A DNA stretch of 10,284 nt, taken from NCBI GenBank assembly GCA_028290925.1, contig JAQGIX010000250.1, positions 1-10,284 on the forward strand, read 5' to 3'. How positions within the stretch are numbered: the first letter of the stretch is position 1; every line of letters begins with the position of its first letter. Shown piece by piece: positions 1 through 6,187 of the stretch. Under the pieces are notes generated by a model, which was given only the letters and a program-made list of their open reading frames with translations, made no database searches and was not told where the DNA came from. The position numbers and the translations under genes are program-made. The stretch is from Phenylobacterium sp. GTDB taxonomy: Bacteria > Pseudomonadota > Alphaproteobacteria > Caulobacterales > Caulobacteraceae.

Positions 1-2394
1 GTGATCGTCTCCTCCGACAAGGACCTGATGCAGCTGGTGGGGGCGAAGGTCTCCATGCTCGATCCCATGAAGAACCTGCGGATCGGGCCTGAGCAGGTGG
101 TCGAGAAGTTCGGCGTTCTGCCGGACAAGGTCGTCGATGTGCAGGCCCTATGCGGCGATTCGGTGGATAACGTGCCCGGCGCCCCGGGCATCGGCATCAA
201 GACCGCCTCGGCCCTGATCAACGAATACGGCGACCTCGACACGCTGTTGGCCCGCGCCGGCGAGATCAAGCAGGACAAGCGCCGCCAGACCCTGATCGAC
301 TTCGCCGACCAGATCCGGCTGTCGCGCGAACTGGTGAAGCTCGACTGCGACACCCCGCTGCCCGAGCCGGTCGACGACCTGGCGGTGCGCGAGCCGGACG
401 CCGCGACCCTGGCCGCCTTCCTGGAGCAGATGGAGTTCCGCACGCTGGCCCGCCGGGTGGAGACCGCCGGCCAGCCGCCGGCCGTGCAGACCCCGGCGCC
501 GGAGACCCGGGCGCTGGAGGCGCCCAAGCACGGGGCGATCGACGTCAACGCCTATGCCTGCGTGCGCGACGTGGCGACGCTGGACGCCTGGATCGCGCGG
601 GCCCGTGAGGTGGGCGTCGTCGCCTTCGACACCGAGACCGACGCGCTGTCGGCCTCCAGCGCCAATCTCTGCGGCGTGTCGCTGGCCATCGCGCCGGGCG
701 AGGCCTGCTACATCCCGGTCGGCCACGAGCACGAGGGCGACGGCGGGCTGGATTTCGAGACCAAGGAAGACCTGGCCCAGATCCCCTGCGCCGACGTCAT
801 CGCCCGGCTGAAGCCCTTGCTGGAAGACCCCACGGTCCTGAAGGTGGCGCAGAACGGCAAGTACGACCTGGCGGTGCTGTCGCGCTACGGGGTCGAGGTC
901 TCGCCGATCGAGGACACCATGCTGATCAGCTTCGCCCTGGAGGGCGGGCTGCACAAAAGCCACGGGATGGACGAGCTGTCCCGGCGGCTGCTGGGCCACG
1001 AGCCGATCTCGTTCAAGACGGTGGCGGGGATCGGCAAGGCGCAGAAGAGCTTCAAGCACGTCGAGCTGGGGGCGGCGACCTGCTACGCGGCGGAGGACGC
1101 CGACGTCACCCTGCGCATCTACGAGCACCTGCGGCCGCGGCTGGCGCACGAGCACCTGCTGACCGTCTACGAGACCCTCGAGCGGCCGATGCCCAAGGTG
1201 CTGGTGGAGATGGAGCTGGCCGGGGTGAAGGTCGATCCCGACCGGCTGCGCCAGCTCTCCAACGACTTCTCGGTGCGCATGGGCGAGCTGGAGATCGAGG
1301 CCCATCGGGTGGCCGGCCGGCCGTTCAACCTGGGCAGCCCGAAGCAGATCGGCGACCTCCTGTTCAAGGAGATGGGCCTGGCCTCGGGCCGCACCACGGC
1401 GACGGGGGCGATGTCCACCGACGCCTCCATGCTGGAGGACCTGGCGGCCCAGGGCCATGAGCTGCCGCGCATCCTGCTGGACTGGCGCCAGCTGTCGAAG
1501 CTGAAGGGCACCTATACCGACAACCTGGTGGCGGCGATCGATCCGCGGACGGGCCGGGTGCACACCTCCTATTCGCTGGCGGCGGCCACCACCGGGCGCC
1601 TGGCGTCCACCGATCCCAACCTGCAGAACATCCCGATCCGCACCGAGGAAGGCCGCAAGATCCGCCGGGCCTTCATCGCCGAGCCGGGCCACGTGCTGAT
1701 CAGCGCCGACTACAGCCAGATCGAGCTGCGGCTGCTGGCCCACATCGGCGACATCCCGCAGCTGAAGAAGGCCTTCGCCGACGGCCTCGACATCCACGCC
1801 ATGACCGCCTCGGAGATGTTCGGCGTGCCGGTCGAGGGCATGCCGGCCGAGACGCGCCGGCGGGCCAAGGCGATCAACTTCGGCATCGTCTACGGCATCT
1901 CCGCCTTCGGCCTGGCCAACCAGCTGTCGATCCCGCGCGAGGAGGCCGGCGCCTACATCAAGACCTATTTCGAGCGCTTCCCCGGCATCCGCACCTACAT
2001 GGACCGCATGCAGCGCCAGGTGCGGGCCGAGGCCTTCGTGACCACCATCTTCGGCCGCAAGGTGCATATCCCGGCGGCCCGCGGGCACAGCCAGGCGGAG
2101 CGCGGCTTCGCCGACCGCGCGGCGATCAACGCGCCGATCCAAGGCGCGGCGGCCGACATCATGCGCCGCGCCATGATCCGCATGCCGGCGGCGCTGCGCG
2201 ACGCCGGGCTGACGGCGAGGATGCTGCTGCAGGTGCACGACGAACTCGTCTTCGAGGCGCCGGAGGCCGAGGCCGAGGCGGTGATCGCCGTCGCCAGGCA
2301 GATCATGGAGCGCGCCGCCGAGCCGGCGGTGTCGATCTCCGTGCCGCTGGTGGTGGACGCCCGCGCGGCAAGCAACTGGGACGACGCGCACTGA
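1..2394 (+). CDS. polA: DNA polymerase I, 5'-truncated by window edge
   Basis: Repair and Okazaki-fragment-processing polymerase with 5'-3' exonuclease, 3'-5' proofreading and family A polymerase domains. The visible 797 residues start inside the 5' nuclease: SSDKDLMQL (about 4-12) and the helix-3-turn-helix part with GDSVDNVPG (52-60) align with E. coli Pol I from about residue 130. The first ~130 codons therefore lie upstream, and the GTG at base 1 is an internal Val, not a start. The proofreading domain looks active: DTET (D210, E212), the NGKYD motif (285-289) and YAAED (Y362, D366), the DEDDy set. Polymerase motif A is DYSQIELRLLAH (D570), motif B RRRAKAINFGIVYG (about 619-632) and motif C QVHDELVFE (H746, D747, E748). 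The C-terminus is complete and ends in the usual SNWDDAH-type tail. The gene converges on the exported-protein gene, with only repeat DNA between them. Identification is essentially certain. Confidence 0.98.
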   Translation: MIVSSDKDLMQLVGAKVSMLDPMKNLRIGPEQVVEKFGVLPDKVVDVQALCGDSVDNVPGAPGIGIKTASALINEYGDLDTLLARAGEIKQDKRRQTLIDFADQIRLSRELVKLDCDTPLPEPVDDLAVREPDAATLAAFLEQMEFRTLARRVETAGQPPAVQTPAPETRALEAPKHGAIDVNAYACVRDVATLDAWIARAREVGVVAFDTETDALSASSANLCGVSLAIAPGEACYIPVGHEHEGDGGLDFETKEDLAQIPCADVIARLKPLLEDPTVLKVAQNGKYDLAVLSRYGVEVSPIEDTMLISFALEGGLHKSHGMDELSRRLLGHEPISFKTVAGIGKAQKSFKHVELGAATCYAAEDADVTLRIYEHLRPRLAHEHLLTVYETLERPMPKVLVEMELAGVKVDPDRLRQLSNDFSVRMGELEIEAHRVAGRPFNLGSPKQIGDLLFKEMGLASGRTTATGAMSTDASMLEDLAAQGHELPRILLDWRQLSKLKGTYTDNLVAAIDPRTGRVHTSYSLAAATTGRLASTDPNLQNIPIRTEEGRKIRRAFIAEPGHVLISADYSQIELRLLAHIGDIPQLKKAFADGLDIHAMTASEMFGVPVEGMPAETRRRAKAINFGIVYGISAFGLANQLSIPREEAGAYIKTYFERFPGIRTYMDRMQRQVRAEAFVTTIFGRKVHIPAARGHSQAERGFADRAAINAPIQGAAADIMRRAMIRMPAALRDAGLTARMLLQVHDELVFEAPEAEAEAVIAVARQIMERAAEPAVSISVPLVVDARAASNWDDAH

Positions 2395-2395
2395 T

Positions 2396-2496
2396 CCTGG
2401 CCCGCGGTCGTCGCGCTGCGCGCTCCCGACCCGACGCGGGCTGAATTCCCTGGCCCGCGGTCGTCGCGCTGCGCGCTCCCGACCCGACGCGGGCTG
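2396..2496. repeat. Perfect 48-bp direct repeat, two copies
   Basis: Copies at 2396-2443 and 2449-2496 are identical over all 48 bases and are separated by AATTC, giving a period of 53. They begin 2 nt after the polA stop and end 3 nt before the stop codon of the convergent gene, so they fill the intergenic gap. Each copy can fold: CCCGCG (2401-2406) pairs with CGCGGG (2435-2440), and TCG (2408-2410) pairs with CGA (2432-2434) around one bulged G. A smaller GCGC stem is possible in the loop. No T-tract follows on either strand. The position suggests a bidirectional transcription end or a dispersed intergenic palindrome of the REP type; both are inferences. Confidence 0.9.
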
Positions 2497-2499
2497 GCG

Positions 2500-3720
2500 C
2501 TAGACGGCGGGGATCGACTGCCCCTTGTCGGCCCCGATCTCCAACCAGCCCCGGCCGTCGCCGTCCGGCGTGAGCTGGGCCTCGACGGCGTCGCCCTGGC
2601 GCTTCAGCCGCAGGGTCTGCCCCCAGAACGGCAACTCGCCGGCGCCATTGGCGTCCCAGCGCACGAAGCCCTCCCAGAAGGTCACCTTGCCCTTGGCGTT
2701 TTGGGCCACGGCCTCCAGGCCGACGCCGCCCTTGGCGATGCGGTCGACCTTCACGGTCACGTCCAGGGGCCCCAGCAGGTCCTTGTCGCTGGGCCGCAGG
2801 GCGAGCTGGGAGCCCTTGATGACGCGGGGCGCCAGCACGGGATGGCCATTGCCCTGCAGCCAGAGCTCCGCGCGGGTGGGCATGACCACCTCGTAGCCTT
2901 CGAAGCCGGCGGTGATGCAGCGCGGCTGGGTGACCCGGCCGCGGATCGAGTTGTTGGAGATGGGGCCGCACCATTGGGTGTCGCCGCTCAGGCCGCCCTC
3001 GGGCCTGGCCTGGTAGCTGACCTCATGGAACACTCCGCCGGCCTCGGCGCGCTCGTCCAGAAACCGGCTGACCTGGAAGTCCTGCATCAGGACGGCCGTG
3101 CGGCGGTGGGCCGCCACGCCGGCGAGCAGGGGCTCGCCGGCCTTCACCGGCCCGGTGGAGAGCGTGAGCTTCGCCGGGTCGAGGCGCACCCCGCCGACCA
3201 CATAGGGCTCGGTCTTGGCCGCGGGCATGGGGTCGGCCGCGGGCGTCAGGGCGGTGGTGATGCGGGCCGTCAAATCCTTGGCGAGGAACCCGTCCAGCCA
3301 ACTCGCCCGCGCCGCGTCGGTCTTCGCGGTCTGCAGGTCTTGCACCTCCTCGGCGGTCAGCTCGAGCTTCCCGAAGCCGTGCGCACGCATGCAGGTTTCG
3401 ACCGATCGCTGCTGGGCCCGCGCCTGCAGGAAGCCCTGCGCCAGGCCGGCGCCGAGCGCCCCGGCGGCGGTCGCCGCGGGATTGTTGCGATAGACCAGGT
3501 AGCCGGCGCTCGGCGGGCGGATGCCGCGAGCTTCGTCCCAGCACGCCTGGCCCTGCGCTTGCATATCCGCCCGGGCGGCGCCGGGCTTGGCATAGACGAA
3601 GGTTCCCCGCGCCGCGACGGGGCCGGCCGCGCCCAGCAGGCAGCCCAGGGCGGCGGCGGCCGCCAGATATCGCAAGCTAAGCAATTGAAAACCCCAGAAG
3701 TTCTGAGCGCCTTGTGCCAT
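2500..3720 (-). CDS. Exported protein of unknown function (Cys-rich, Gly-zipper-like segment)
   Basis: I do not recognise a named family. The N-terminus carries a signal peptide: LRYLAAAAALGCLLGAAG (about 16-33) is the hydrophobic core and PVAA/RG (cleavage after about A37) fits signal peptidase I. The mature N-terminal part has C60 and C110, the latter in CMRAHGF. It resembles small periplasmic proteins with a C...CM..GY pattern, and between the cysteines lies a Gly/Ala-rich stretch AGALGAGLAQGF (about 86-97). A second cysteine pair, C251 and C268, sits in the C-terminal half, so two disulfides are possible. The C-terminal half looks beta-rich, without a motif I can name. Start: the ATG at 3720 has no clear ribosome site. 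A TTG at 3684-3682, preceded by GGGG with a 7-nt spacer, gives a shorter n-region and a more typical signal peptide, so the true start may be 12 codons later. The gene lies 42 bp after the phosphatase gene on the same strand and may be co-transcribed. Confidence 0.85.
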   Translation of the reverse strand: MAQGAQNFWGFQLLSLRYLAAAAALGCLLGAAGPVAARGTFVYAKPGAARADMQAQGQACWDEARGIRPPSAGYLVYRNNPAATAAGALGAGLAQGFLQARAQQRSVETCMRAHGFGKLELTAEEVQDLQTAKTDAARASWLDGFLAKDLTARITTALTPAADPMPAAKTEPYVVGGVRLDPAKLTLSTGPVKAGEPLLAGVAAHRRTAVLMQDFQVSRFLDERAEAGGVFHEVSYQARPEGGLSGDTQWCGPISNNSIRGRVTQPRCITAGFEGYEVVMPTRAELWLQGNGHPVLAPRVIKGSQLALRPSDKDLLGPLDVTVKVDRIAKGGVGLEAVAQNAKGKVTFWEGFVRWDANGAGELPFWGQTLRLKRQGDAVEAQLTPDGDGRGWLEIGADKGQSIPAV

Positions 3721-3732
3721 GTCGAGCGCCGA

Positions 3733-3748
3733 CGCGCCGCGCGGCGCG
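3733..3748 (-). other. 16-bp perfect palindrome between phosphatase and exported-protein genes
   Basis: CGCGCCGCGCGGCGCG is fully self-complementary and lies in the 42-bp gap after the phosphatase stop codon. As RNA it gives a 6-bp stem with a GCGC loop. No U-tract follows, so if it acts in transcription it is more likely a weak attenuator or mRNA 3'-end stabiliser than a strong terminator. Confidence 0.4.
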
Positions 3749-3762
3749 GGGACGCAGCCGCC

Positions 3763-4554
3763 TCACACCGCCGCGTGGACCGGCCGCTTGGCCTTGGCCT
3801 GCAGGATCTGCTGGTCGTCGTGATGCAGGCGCACCGCGGTGAGCACGCCGGTGGCGTAGGCGCCGGTGTCGACGCCCAGGCGGGTGGGGGTGAGCTGCGG
3901 CGTCTCCATGGGCGTGTGGCCGTGGACGATCACCTTCTCGAAGCGGCCGCGCTCCTCGAGGAACTCCTGGCGGATCCACAGCAGGTCGCGCTCGGACTGG
4001 GCGGCGAGCGGCACGCCGGGGCGCACGCCGGCGTGGACGAAGGCGTAGTCGCCGGCGTCGGTCATCAGTTCGAGGTTCTCATAGAAGGCCCGGTGCGGCG
4101 GCGGCAGGGCCGCGGCGAAGGCGTCGCGCACGGGGATCCAGGCCTCGGCGTCGGTGCGCTGGACCGGCGGCTGCACGCCGTAGGAGGCGAGGGTCGCAGC
4201 CCCGCCGTGCTCCATCCAGGTGGCCCCGAAGCTGGGGTCGCCGAGGAACTGCAGCAGAGCCTCCTCGTGGTTGCCCTTCAGCGCGCGGACCTCGAACTTC
4301 GGCCAGGTCATCATCTGCAGGATGAGGTCGACGACGCCGCGGCTGTCGGGCCCGCGGTCCACATAGTCGCCGAGGAACACCAGCAAGGGCTTCGCGTCCG
4401 GCTCGGCGGCCAGCACGTCCTGGGCGATGTCGTGCAGCAACGGGCCCAGCAGATCGAGCCGGCCGTGGACGTCGCCCACCGCATAGACCAGCCGGCCCTC
4501 GGTGGAGGGCGCGGCGTCACGCACGGGTTTGCGGCCGAAGAAGCGGGCGAACAC
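3763..4554 (-). CDS. Calcineurin-like metallophosphoesterase (PPP/ApaH-like)
   Basis: Two-metal phosphoesterase of the family that includes bacterial serine/threonine protein phosphatases and symmetrical diadenosine tetraphosphatase (ApaH/PrpE-like). With the GTG start at 4554 it has 263 residues, normal for the family. The full metal-binding set is present in order: GDVHG (27-31), GDYVDRG (62-68), GNHE (94-97), a later His in FVHAG (H174) and GHTP (H213). The substrate cannot be read from the sequence; protein phosphatase and dinucleoside polyphosphate hydrolase are both possible. Start: the frame stays open upstream through the tRNA, but translation there is spurious. GTG is preceded by GGGGA about 11 nt upstream and gives an N-terminus MFARFFGRKP typical of my recollection of relatives. 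A TTG at 4572 is an alternative. There is no signal peptide, so it is probably cytoplasmic. It lies downstream of tRNA-Ala and upstream of the exported-protein gene. Confidence 0.93.
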   Translation of the reverse strand: MFARFFGRKPVRDAAPSTEGRLVYAVGDVHGRLDLLGPLLHDIAQDVLAAEPDAKPLLVFLGDYVDRGPDSRGVVDLILQMMTWPKFEVRALKGNHEEALLQFLGDPSFGATWMEHGGAATLASYGVQPPVQRTDAEAWIPVRDAFAAALPPPHRAFYENLELMTDAGDYAFVHAGVRPGVPLAAQSERDLLWIRQEFLEERGRFEKVIVHGHTPMETPQLTPTRLGVDTGAYATGVLTAVRLHHDDQQILQAKAKRPVHAAV

Positions 4555-4605
4555 GGAAGCGGAGATCCCCAATTTGCAGGCGGCAGGATAGGCCGGCCCG
4601 CCCTT

Positions 4606-4620
4606 CCCTTCAACGAAGGG
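4606..4620 (-). terminator. Small stem-loop between tRNA-Ala and the phosphatase gene
   Basis: CCCTTC (4606-4611) and GAAGGG (4615-4620) form a 6-bp perfect stem with a 3-nt loop, about 57 nt downstream of the tRNA 3' end on the minus strand. It could end or process the tRNA transcript, but no U-tract follows, so the terminator role is weakly supported. Confidence 0.3.
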
Positions 4621-4676
4621 GCGCTTAAGCCGCAGGCGAGGCGGGCGTGGTGCAGGCTGGCGGGCTGGAAGGTTCC

Positions 4677-4752
4677 TGGTGGAGCCGAGCGGAATCGAAC
4701 CGCTGACCTCCTCATTGCGAACGAGGCGCTCTACCAACTGAGCTACGGCCCC
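4677..4752 (-). tRNA. tRNA-Ala (anticodon CGC)
   Basis: The minus strand folds into a complete 76-nt cloverleaf with encoded CCA. The acceptor GGGGCCG pairs with CGGCTCC and includes the G3:U70 wobble pair that alanyl-tRNA synthetase recognises. The D-arm is GCTC/GAGC, and the anticodon stem CCTCG/TGAGG holds the loop TTCGCAA with anticodon CGC, reading GCG. The variable loop is AGGTC, the T-stem AGCGG/CCGCT with loop TTCGATT, and the discriminator base is A. CGC is the rarer alanine isoacceptor and fits a genome rich in GCG codons. Its own promoter lies just upstream. Confidence 0.97.
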
Positions 4753-4764
4753 AGGAAGGCGCGG

Positions 4765-4793
4765 AATAAGGCGATTGGGGCTGGGCCTGTCAA
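4765..4793 (-). promoter_or_regulatory. Housekeeping-sigma promoter of tRNA-Ala
   Basis: On the minus strand a perfect TTGACA (4793-4788) is separated by exactly 17 nt from CTTATT (4770-4765). The -10 end is about 12 nt before the mature tRNA 5' end, giving a very short 5' leader. The -35 is excellent and the -10 only partial (3 of 6 to TATAAT), which is common for stable-RNA promoters in alphaproteobacteria. Confidence 0.6.
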
Positions 4794-4841
4794 GCGCCCG
4801 TATCGCGCGACCCCCGGCCGTGGCCGCCCGCGGCTTCGCCT

Positions 4842-4869
4842 TTGCCACCGCCGAAAAGCCCGCTAGAAG
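4842..4869 (+). promoter_or_regulatory. Caulobacter sigma-73-type promoter for the YggT-family gene
   Basis: TTGCCAC (4842-4848), a 13-nt spacer and GCTAGAAG (4862-4869) fit the published Caulobacter housekeeping consensus TTGaCGS-N10-14-GCTANAWC, with the -10 matching at all but the last base. Transcription would start around 4875-4878, at or within a few nt of the ATG, so the mRNA would be leaderless or nearly so. This agrees with the lack of a Shine-Dalgarno sequence there. Confidence 0.5.
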
Positions 4870-4877
4870 CAGCGGCC

Positions 4878-5183
4878 ATGGCCAGCTTCCTGCACTTCAT
4901 CCTCGACGCCCTCCTGAGCCTGTTGATCTGGGCGATCATCATCAACGCGATCATCTCGTGGCTGGTGGCCTTCGACGTGATCAACCTCAGGAACCGGGTC
5001 ATCTATCAGATCGCCCACTTCCTGGACGCGGTGACGCGGCCGGTGCTGCGGCCCTTCCAGCGCCTGATCCCCCCGCTGGGCGGCGTGGACATCACCCCGA
5101 TCCTGGCCCTGCTGGTGCTCCAGGGGATCCGGATCTACATCCTGCCGCTGATCTTCGATCCCCTGCGCAACGTCATCGGCTAG
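4878..5183 (+). CDS. YggT-family integral membrane protein
   Basis: A 101-residue inner-membrane protein with two hydrophobic segments (about 8-30 and 72-93) around a cytoplasmic or amphipathic linker. The stretch TRPVLRPFQRLIPPLGGVD (53-71) is the hallmark of the YggT/Ycf19 family, and the length fits the single-repeat form; E. coli YggT has two repeats. The biochemical role of the family is not settled; relatives have been linked to division or envelope organisation and to osmotic tolerance. Start: the frame is open a little upstream, but the ATG at 4878 gives the conserved N-terminus MASFLHFILDALLSLL and lies right behind a good promoter -10. The yggU-type gene starts 2 nt after its stop, so the two are translated from one message, as in many proteobacteria. 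Confidence 0.93.
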   Translation: MASFLHFILDALLSLLIWAIIINAIISWLVAFDVINLRNRVIYQIAHFLDAVTRPVLRPFQRLIPPLGGVDITPILALLVLQGIRIYILPLIFDPLRNVIG

Positions 5184-5185
5184 CG

Positions 5186-5464
5186 ATGCAGTTCGCGGTC
5201 CGCGTGACGCCGCAAGGCGGGCGCGACGCCGTCGAGGGCTGGACGCGCGACGACGCCGGCCGGCCGGTGCTGAAGGTCCGGGTGGCCGCCGCAGCCGCCG
5301 ACGGCGCGGCCAATGCCGCAGTGCTGGCGCTGCTGGCCCAGGCGCTGAAGCTGCCGAAATCGACCCTGACGCTGGTCGCGGGCCATACCGCGCGGCTCAA
5401 GCGCATCGCGGCGGAGGTGACGCAGGCCGATCTCGCCCGCGCCTTCGGACCGCCGGCGGTCTAG
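5186..5464 (+). CDS. DUF167 / YggU (UPF0235) family protein
   Basis: A small 92-residue cytoplasmic protein of the DUF167 family, whose molecular function is unknown. The diagnostic parts are present: VRVTPQGGRDAVEG (5-18), DGAANAAVLALLAQAL (39-54) and the basic loop GHTARLKRI (66-74). Length is typical. The ATG lies 2 nt after the YggT-family stop with no Shine-Dalgarno of its own, which points to translational coupling. The last codons contain a 14-bp perfect palindrome (5448-5461) ending at the stop codon. Confidence 0.92.
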   Translation: MQFAVRVTPQGGRDAVEGWTRDDAGRPVLKVRVAAAAADGAANAAVLALLAQALKLPKSTLTLVAGHTARLKRIAAEVTQADLARAFGPPAV

Positions 5465-5511
5465 GGCCACGCCACGCCACGCCGCACGCGATCTTTTTCC
5501 GCGGGCCAGCC

Positions 5512-5536
5512 GGAACTTATCATTTGAGCGGTGGTT
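5512..5536 (+). promoter_or_regulatory. Distal EcfG/SigT-type promoter candidate
   Basis: GGAAC (5512-5516), 16 nt, GGTT (5533-5536). The alphaproteobacterial general-stress sigma factor consensus is GGAAC-N16/17-CGTT; only the first -10 base differs. It would give a leader of about 200 nt before the BON gene, or serve a transcript not recognised here. Confidence 0.4.
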
Positions 5537-5679
5537 GTCGGGACAGCCTCTCAACGACTTGCCTGTCGGACACGAGCGGCTCTTCGACCGGCCCGGCGGA
5601 ACACCCTGGCATCCCCCCGACGACGCCGGGCCGGCCGATCCTCCCAAGACGTCCCCTCCTGAAAGCGATGGCCCAGCTC

Positions 5680-5704
5680 GGAACGCCGCCGCGTCTCACC
5701 GGTT
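5680..5704 (+). promoter_or_regulatory. Proximal EcfG/SigT-type promoter of the BON-Sir2 unit
   Basis: GGAAC (5680-5684), 16 nt, GGTT (5701-5704): the same -35, spacer length and -10 as the element 168 bp upstream. It predicts transcription starting near 5710, a leader of about 30 nt, and the strong ribosome site at 5728 within it, which is ideal geometry. One base differs from the GGAAC-N16/17-CGTT general-stress consensus. Confidence 0.55.
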
Positions 5705-5727
5705 GATTCAGGTGAAGGTTCGGAGAT

Positions 5728-5734
5728 GAGGAGG
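5728..5734 (+). promoter_or_regulatory. Ribosome binding site deciding the BON gene start
   Basis: GAGGAGG, close to the full anti-16S complement, sits 7 nt before the ATG at 5742. An in-frame GTG at 5736 is only 1 nt away from it and so cannot be the start. Confidence 0.8.
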
Positions 5735-5741
5735 CGTGGCC

Positions 5742-6155
5742 ATGGCCGATTGGCGATCCGAGGATGCGGCCGCCGACGACCGCAGCTGGGTGGACCGCTG
5801 CGCGGACGATGAACTCGGCGGCCGAAGCCACCACCGGGGTCGCGGACCCAAGGACTGGAGCCGCGACGACCAGCAGGTCTATGTGGAGGTCTGCGAGCGG
5901 CTGCTGCACGACCGGCTGATCGACGCCCGCGGCATCGAGGTCGAGGTGGAGGCCGGCGTGGTCACCCTGAGGGGCGAGGCCCGCGCCGCGGCCGACCCGT
6001 GGCTCGCCCAGCGCCTGGTGGTCGAGACCGCCGGCGTGAAGGGCGTGCAGCTCGACCTCACGGTGCGGCTGCGCCCGCCGGAGCCGCAGCCCGAGGCCCG
6101 CGCCGACGAACGCATCGACAAGAGCCCCCGCGGCTATCCCATCCTGCCCACCTAG
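5742..6155 (+). CDS. BON-domain protein
   Basis: A 137-residue protein with one BON domain at about 42-109. The lead-in RGPKDWSRDD (34-43) is the form found in BON proteins of alphaproteobacteria. It is followed by VYVEVCERLLHD, the strand IEVEVEAGVVTLRGEA (65-80) with its conserved glycines, and VVETAGVKGVQLDLTVR (93-109). BON domains are thought to bind phospholipid membranes and occur in osmotic-shock and general-stress proteins such as OsmY. The N-terminal 30 residues are strongly charged and no signal peptide is visible, so export is not supported; the C-terminal tail is Pro/Glu/Arg-rich. Two stress-sigma-like promoters lie upstream and the Sir2 gene starts 32 bp downstream, so the two genes probably share a message. 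The substrate or partner cannot be told from the sequence. Confidence 0.9.
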   Translation: MADWRSEDAAADDRSWVDRCADDELGGRSHHRGRGPKDWSRDDQQVYVEVCERLLHDRLIDARGIEVEVEAGVVTLRGEARAAADPWLAQRLVVETAGVKGVQLDLTVRLRPPEPQPEARADERIDKSPRGYPILPT

Positions 6156-6187
6156 CGTGGGGGACGCACATCGGCCAGGATCGGACC

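Noticed and set aside
148..2391. 747-codon open frame on the minus strand opposite polA
   Set aside because: It is antisense to an unmistakable polA. Its product is His/Arg/Gly/Leu-rich without any domain, the usual shadow of G/C third-position bias.
4555..4848. N-terminal extension of the phosphatase frame through the tRNA gene
   Set aside because: The extension translates the tRNA itself (AVAQLVERLVRNEEVSGSIP), a well-known spurious peptide produced when tRNA genes are read as protein. The real start is near 4554.
2701..4866. 721-codon open frame on the plus strand
   Set aside because: It runs antisense across the exported-protein gene, the phosphatase gene and the tRNA. The product is low-complexity with no recognisable motif, while the minus-strand genes have clear families or signal peptides.
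5465..5500. CCACG-type pentamer triplication followed by a run of five T's as a rho-independent terminator
   Set aside because: No inverted repeat of useful length precedes the T-run, and the pentamer repeat is only three units long.
5535..5729. 64-codon frame in the BON leader (and an overlapping 60-codon frame from 5524)
   Set aside because: TTG start without a ribosome site, lying on the -10 of the distal promoter. Weak codon bias (about 70 percent G/C at third positions), Pro-rich product and no recognisable family.
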